A DNA stretch of 42,194 nt, taken from Myxococcales bacterium (GTDB lineage: Bacteria; Myxococcota_A; Polyangia; Haliangiales; Haliangiaceae). The notes under the pieces were generated by a model. That model searched no databases, was not told the DNA's origin, and was given only the letters and a program-made list of their open reading frames with translations. The translations under genes and the position numbers were made by a program. The stretch covers positions 1 to 42,194 of the forward strand of contig JAQBQE010000052.1 of assembly GCA_028287135.1 (NCBI GenBank). Reading direction: 5' to 3'. Positions 38,973 to 42,194 of the stretch are shown piece after piece; the stretch's first letter is position 1, and each line of letters begins with the position of its first letter.

Positions 38973-40283
38973 ATGACGCTAGCGCGCTGGTGGATCGCCG
39001 CGGTCGTGCTCGCTGCTTGTGGTGGATCCAAGGAGCAGCCCAAAGAAGCAGGTCCCGGAGACGATGCCGCGGCTGAGGCAGGCGTCGATGCGCCGTTCGA
39101 GCCACCCGCCTGCGCACATGCTAGCGCTGGCTCCACGATCAGTTATCGCGAGATCGGACGCGTCTCGATTACCGGTGCCGTCCTCGCTACCTCGCCGCCA
39201 GGCGATCCACGCTTGTTCGTTGTCGAGCAAATTGGCGGCATCCGTCTGTTCAAGGACGAGGTGCTGCAGCCGACGCCATTCATCGACCTCAGCCAGGATG
39301 CTGGTGGTCCTGTGATCGGAGGCGATGGCGGCGGCGACGAAAAGGGCCTCCTCGGCCTCGCCTTCCATCCGAACTACGCGGCGAACCGCTTATTCTACCT
39401 TTTCTACACAAGCACGCGCAGTGGTGCGTTCCACAACTTCCTCGTCCGGTGCGAGGCGAGCGTGGCAAACCCCGACGTCGCAAACCCGTCGTCCTGTGTC
39501 GAGATGCTCGCGTTTCGGGATCCATACTCGAATCATCAGGGTGGCATGCTCGCGTTCGGGCCCGATGGATTCCTCTACCTCGGTCTTGGCGATGGAGGCG
39601 GTGGCGGGGATCCGTTCGGCTACGCGCAGGACCTCACGTCACTACTCGGCAAGATGTTGAGGATCGACGTCGACCACAAAGATCCCGGGAAGGAGTACGG
39701 GATCCCTACCGACAATCCGTACGCCACAGGAGGTGGCCTGCCCGAGATCTACATGCGCGGGCTCCGGAACCCGTGGCGATGGACATTCGATCGGGTCACC
39801 GGCGACATGTGGATCGCGGACGTGGGCCAGCAGATCGTCGAGGAAGTGAATGTCTTGCGGCCCTCTGAGCAGAGGAATGCGAATCTCGGATGGAGCATCT
39901 TCGAAGGTGACCAGTGCTGTGTCACCACGCCGTATCGATGCCAGGTGTCCGCCCCCGCGGACCAGTGCCCACCACCAGCGGGCTTCGTGTTTCCCAAGGA
40001 CAATCGGCGGCGTGAAATCGGCGACCTCGGCTGGCAAGCGATCATCGGCGGCGAGGTGTACCGAGGTTCGTGCTTTCCAGACCTTGTCGGCTGGTATTTG
40101 TACTCCGACTGGAATCAGATGGATCTCGCCAAAGCCCGCCTGAAGTCCGACGGTACCCTCGAGATCGTGGATCTTCCCGGCAAGCTGCCCGGACATCCCG
40201 CGAGTATTCATGGTGACTCGCGCGGCGAGCTCTACCTGACGACGAGCGAGGGCTACGTCTACCGGATCGAAGCGCGTCCATGA
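38973..40283 (+). CDS. PQQ-dependent sugar dehydrogenase-like lipoprotein (glucose/sorbosone dehydrogenase family)
   Basis: 436 residues. The signal ends VVLAAC (lipidated Cys about 16), with an acidic Ala/Asp/Glu/Pro tether to about residue 48. The six-bladed propeller of the GSDH family follows: RLFVVEQIGGIRLF, GLLGLAFHPNY, NHQGGMLAFGPDGFLYLGLGDGG, LLGKMLRIDVD, and GLRNPWRWTFDRVTGDMWIADVGQ with EEVN. GWYLYSDW and GELYLTTSEGYVYRI complete it. Family members oxidise sugars or polyols with PQQ, and others are extracellular carbohydrate-binding proteins; which applies here is not decided. It overlaps the next lipoprotein gene by 4 nt and starts 83 nt from the divergent hydrolase gene. Confidence 0.9.
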   Translation: MTLARWWIAAVVLAACGGSKEQPKEAGPGDDAAAEAGVDAPFEPPACAHASAGSTISYREIGRVSITGAVLATSPPGDPRLFVVEQIGGIRLFKDEVLQPTPFIDLSQDAGGPVIGGDGGGDEKGLLGLAFHPNYAANRLFYLFYTSTRSGAFHNFLVRCEASVANPDVANPSSCVEMLAFRDPYSNHQGGMLAFGPDGFLYLGLGDGGGGGDPFGYAQDLTSLLGKMLRIDVDHKDPGKEYGIPTDNPYATGGGLPEIYMRGLRNPWRWTFDRVTGDMWIADVGQQIVEEVNVLRPSEQRNANLGWSIFEGDQCCVTTPYRCQVSAPADQCPPPAGFVFPKDNRRREIGDLGWQAIIGGEVYRGSCFPDLVGWYLYSDWNQMDLAKARLKSDGTLEIVDLPGKLPGHPASIHGDSRGELYLTTSEGYVYRIEARP

Positions 40284-40639
40284 AATCTGCGCGCATGACT
40301 CGCTTCGTGCTGTGCGCACTCGTCCTCACGGGCTGCAGCAAGAAGGACCCCGCCGACGACTTCGCCGACCGGATCGCCTCGTGCAACATGCCGACGCTCC
40401 AGAGCTGTCAGGAGTATCGCGGCGCCAACCTCGCGCTCGGCACCAAGCTGGTCGAGGAGCTGTGCAAGTCGCCCAACATGGACATGCGGTTTGGCCTCGT
40501 GCCCTGCCCGACCGAGAAGATGATCGGGTCCTGCCAGCGCAACGAGGGCAAGGACTTCTATTACGAGGGCTATGTCATCGAGCTCGCCAAGCTCGAGTCC
40601 TCGTGCACGGAGCGCGGCGGGACGTTCGCGAAGCCCTAG
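40280..40639 (+). CDS. Small cysteine-containing lipoprotein of unknown function
   Basis: 119 residues from the overlapping ATG 40280 (ATGA coupling). The in-frame ATG 40295 (114 residues) gives a tighter signal, MTRFVLCALVLTGCSKKD. Lipobox LTGC. The mature domain has six further Cys (SCNMPTLQSC, LCKSPN, VPCPTEKM, SCQRNEG, SSCTERGG), so two or three disulfides are likely. I do not recognise the fold. It is coupled to the PQQ-type dehydrogenase gene and may act with it. Its 3' end overlaps the convergent AgmX-like gene by 4 nt. Confidence 0.75.
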   Translation: MKSARMTRFVLCALVLTGCSKKDPADDFADRIASCNMPTLQSCQEYRGANLALGTKLVEELCKSPNMDMRFGLVPCPTEKMIGSCQRNEGKDFYYEGYVIELAKLESSCTERGGTFAKP

Positions 40640-41961
40640 CTCGGCTGGAGGGCGAGCACGAGCCGGAACTCCTGATCGGTGGGATCGCCGTCCTTGTCCT
40701 TCGGGATCGGGAACCGCCAGCTCTGCATCTGCGTCGAGATGCAGGTGTCGACCTCGCTGCTGACACCGCTCGCCTCGATGTCGTCGAGGCCTCCGCGCTC
40801 GGTGACGCTGAACCCCATCTTGATCTTGCCCGCGAGCGAGGCCTCGCCGAGCAGGCCCTTGCGATAGCAGCGCTGCAGGCCCTGCATGTAGACGGTCGTG
40901 ATCTTCGACAGCACCATGTCGACGGTCAGCGTGGTGCCCGGGCCCTCGACGGGAACCGGCCGCAGCGTGCTCCGTCCGCCACGTGGCTCCTCGGCCCGAT
41001 GCGTGGGAAGTGGCGTCACGCCGGTCGGGTCGTCGACGAGCGGACCGGGCTCCGTGCCGATCCGGGGCCCCGGCTGCTCGCGGAAGCCCTTGCCGTCGTC
41101 GCCGATCGTCACCGTGCGCGTGCCGACGTCATCGATCTGCTGGCGGAGATCCGCGCCGGGCTGGCGGTTCCTCATCTCGCTCGGACCGTTCGGGCCGGTC
41201 GCCGGGCCGGTGAGGATCGACGCGTAGCGCGCGGCTTCCGCGGCCGACATGCCGGGCGGCTGTGCAGCGCGCGGCGTGCTCCGCGGGCGGTCGACGATCG
41301 GCTTCGCGGTCTGGACCGGGGCCACCGGCGTTGCCGCGCCTGGACCTGGTTCCGACGGTGGGACGTCCGGCGTCAGCTCCGGCAGCGACACGGACATCGT
41401 GTCGTGGCGGTAGAGCGCCGCGACCGGCGAGCTCATCAGCGGGATGGTCTCGACCTCGGTCGCCCACGCCCACACGCCGATCGCGAGGTGCACGGCGAGC
41501 GAGCCACCGACGATGACCGCGAGTCGCCGGTCGATCCGGTCGCCGAACGTTCCGCGGATCGAGGCCGGCAAGACCGGGCGCGGCGTGATCGGCGGCGTCG
41601 CGATCTCCTGGAACAGCACGGTGGCCTCGCCGATCTGCAGCCGGCCGCGCACGCCCTTCTCGAGCGGGATCGTCCAGATCCCGCCGTCGCCGGGCCCGAC
41701 CCGGAGGTCGGTCGTGACCGTGCTGGCCGTGGCCAGCCGACCCTCGATCGAGGTCGACACCCGCAGCAGCAGACGGCCCTGATCACGGGCAAACAGGACG
41801 TGCTCGTACGGGACCCCATCCCCGGGGATCGACAGCGAGCAGCGGAGGGACTGACCAAACGTGATCGGGGCGAGCCCGGTGAAGACCCGCTCCTCGACCA
41901 GGTTCCCACCCAGGAGGACGCCAATCCGGAGTGCGCGAGGAGCGAGGGGTGCCATGGACAT
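40636..41961 (-). CDS. AgmX/PglI C-terminal-domain protein with FHA-like N-terminus
   Basis: 441 residues from ATG 41961; ATG 41955 is equally possible, and a longer frame to 42069 lacks domain support. Residues about 10-120 are beta-rich and FHA-like (ITFGQSLRCSLSIPGDG; HVLFARDQGRLLLRV). One membrane helix is at about 147-166. A long Pro/Thr/Arg-rich spacer (170-345) follows. The last ~95 residues (VLSKITTVYMQGLQRCYRKGL, KIKMGFSVTERGGLDDIEASG, MQSWRFPIPKD) form the TonB-like AgmX/PglI C-terminal domain known from gliding-motility proteins of myxobacteria. It may connect a cytoplasmic phospho-signal to an envelope complex. Divergent from cysD. Confidence 0.82.
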   Translation of the reverse strand: MSMAPLAPRALRIGVLLGGNLVEERVFTGLAPITFGQSLRCSLSIPGDGVPYEHVLFARDQGRLLLRVSTSIEGRLATASTVTTDLRVGPGDGGIWTIPLEKGVRGRLQIGEATVLFQEIATPPITPRPVLPASIRGTFGDRIDRRLAVIVGGSLAVHLAIGVWAWATEVETIPLMSSPVAALYRHDTMSVSLPELTPDVPPSEPGPGAATPVAPVQTAKPIVDRPRSTPRAAQPPGMSAAEAARYASILTGPATGPNGPSEMRNRQPGADLRQQIDDVGTRTVTIGDDGKGFREQPGPRIGTEPGPLVDDPTGVTPLPTHRAEEPRGGRSTLRPVPVEGPGTTLTVDMVLSKITTVYMQGLQRCYRKGLLGEASLAGKIKMGFSVTERGGLDDIEASGVSSEVDTCISTQMQSWRFPIPKDKDGDPTDQEFRLVLALQPS

Positions 41962-42015
41962 CCCAAACGGTCGACGGAGCCGGCGGGTCTGCCACGGGGC
42001 TCGATCGGCCTCCGC

Positions 42016-42047
42016 TATAACGGCGAAGGCGTTGTCCAATATAACGG
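42016..42047. repeat. Direct repeat TATAACGG before cysD
   Basis: TATAACGG occurs at 42016-42023 and 42040-42047, in the gap between the divergent AgmX-like and cysD genes. Each contains a -10-like TATAAC. The 24-nt phase (start to start) is compatible with a regulator site or with two overlapping promoters. No clear -35 was found. Confidence 0.3.
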
Positions 42048-42067
42048 ACGGGTGGTAACATCGGAAC

Positions 42068-42194
42068 ATTCCGACCTATCGCCGTTCCCACCTCGACACG
42101 CTCGAAGACGAGTCTGTCCACATCCTCCGCGAGCTGGCCGCGGAACGTGAACGCCCGTGCCTGCTGTTCTCGGGCGGCAAGGACTCGATCGTCC
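42068..42194 (+). CDS. cysD: Sulfate adenylyltransferase subunit 2, N-terminal part (cut by window edge)
   Basis: The frame reads [19 protein letters not shown], then [20 protein letters not shown], and runs off the right edge. The HLxxLExESIHIxRE opening and the SGGKDS PP-loop are the hallmarks of CysD, which with the GTPase CysN makes adenosine 5'-phosphosulfate from ATP and sulfate. An in-frame TAA at 42056-42058 blocks any upstream start, and no ATG, GTG or TTG lies between it and the conserved opening. The only codon giving the expected length is ATT 42068, a rare initiator, so the start is provisional. Sulfate activation could serve cysteine synthesis or sulfation of surface sugars. Confidence 0.85.
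   Translation, partial: MPTYRRSHLDTLEDESVHILRELAAERERPCLLFSGGKDSIV

Noticed and set aside
40312..42150. A 612-codon open frame on the plus strand covering the AgmX-like gene
   Set aside because: Low-complexity Arg/Asp/Ala composition without domains. The opposite strand encodes a recognisable AgmX/PglI C-terminal domain, and the true cysD frame is different.
1..42194. CRISPR arrays, insertion sequences, phage genes, tRNA or rRNA genes
   Set aside because: No spaced repeat array, transposase or integrase motif, terminal inverted repeats, or RNA-gene sequence was recognised on either strand.

Overview
The window is about 42 kb of GC-rich bacterial DNA, densely packed with protein genes. It holds no rRNA, tRNA, transposase, phage gene or CRISPR array that I can recognise. 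Many secreted lipoproteins with acidic, Asp/Ala/Pro-rich linkers, a Hanks-type Ser/Thr kinase fused to a TPR region, an AgmX/PglI-like protein and DUF1501/DUF1549-type proteins together suggest a Myxococcota (myxobacterial) chromosome. That assignment rests on gene style, not on a marker gene.

Most of the window (about 1-32.4 kb) is a Wzx/Wzy-type exopolysaccharide locus. Left block (1-8.9 kb): a partial nucleotide-sugar epimerase on the minus strand, an outer-membrane beta-barrel, a Gfo/Idh/MocA sugar oxidoreductase, a fused Wzc-like chain-length regulator/tyrosine autokinase with a Tyr tail, a small secreted protein of unknown function (minus), a short OPX lipoprotein and a Wzy/ligase-like polymerase with a TPR tail. 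The short OPX and the separate barrel look like the two halves of a split outer-membrane exporter. An unrelated-looking block follows (8.96-16.3 kb): a four-gene DUF1549/DUF1501/c-type-heme operon, a zinc-ribbon methyltransferase and two small secreted proteins. The locus resumes on the minus strand at 16.4-24.2 kb. It first holds an unusual sugar-activation cassette: a nucleotidyltransferase, a transaldolase-like enzyme, and a 688-residue nucleotidyltransferase-HAD-phosphotransferase fusion. Then come a TylF-like methyltransferase, a GT4, a GT2 and a Wzy polymerase. Next are a Wzx flippase and a GT4 (plus, 24.3-26.9 kb). Last is a minus-strand initiation operon (26.9-32.4 kb): a WbpM/PglF-like dehydratase, DegT aminotransferase, GNAT acetyltransferase, PglC-like phosphoglycosyl transferase and acyltransferase 3. 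This operon is the expected set for making and loading a 4-acylamino-4,6-dideoxy sugar as first residue of the repeat unit.

Right block (32.7-42.2 kb): an FnIII/LamG lipoprotein, a second LamG-like lipoprotein, a Ser/Thr kinase with TPRs, a secreted alpha/beta hydrolase, a PQQ-type sugar dehydrogenase lipoprotein, a small Cys-rich lipoprotein, an FHA-like/TonB-like AgmX protein, and the first ~42 codons of cysD.

The most striking non-coding signal is a repeated promoter-like element, GAAC(G/A)-N16/17-(G/C)ACTAAC(C/T). I found it by eye at five intergenic sites (487, 2990, 5912 minus, 24237 minus, 32456 minus), each in front of an EPS gene or operon and none in front of the unrelated block. 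Its layout is that of an ECF sigma factor promoter, and it would tie the scattered EPS operons into one regulon. Ten gene pairs overlap by exactly 4 nt (ATGA/GTGA), so translational coupling is common here.
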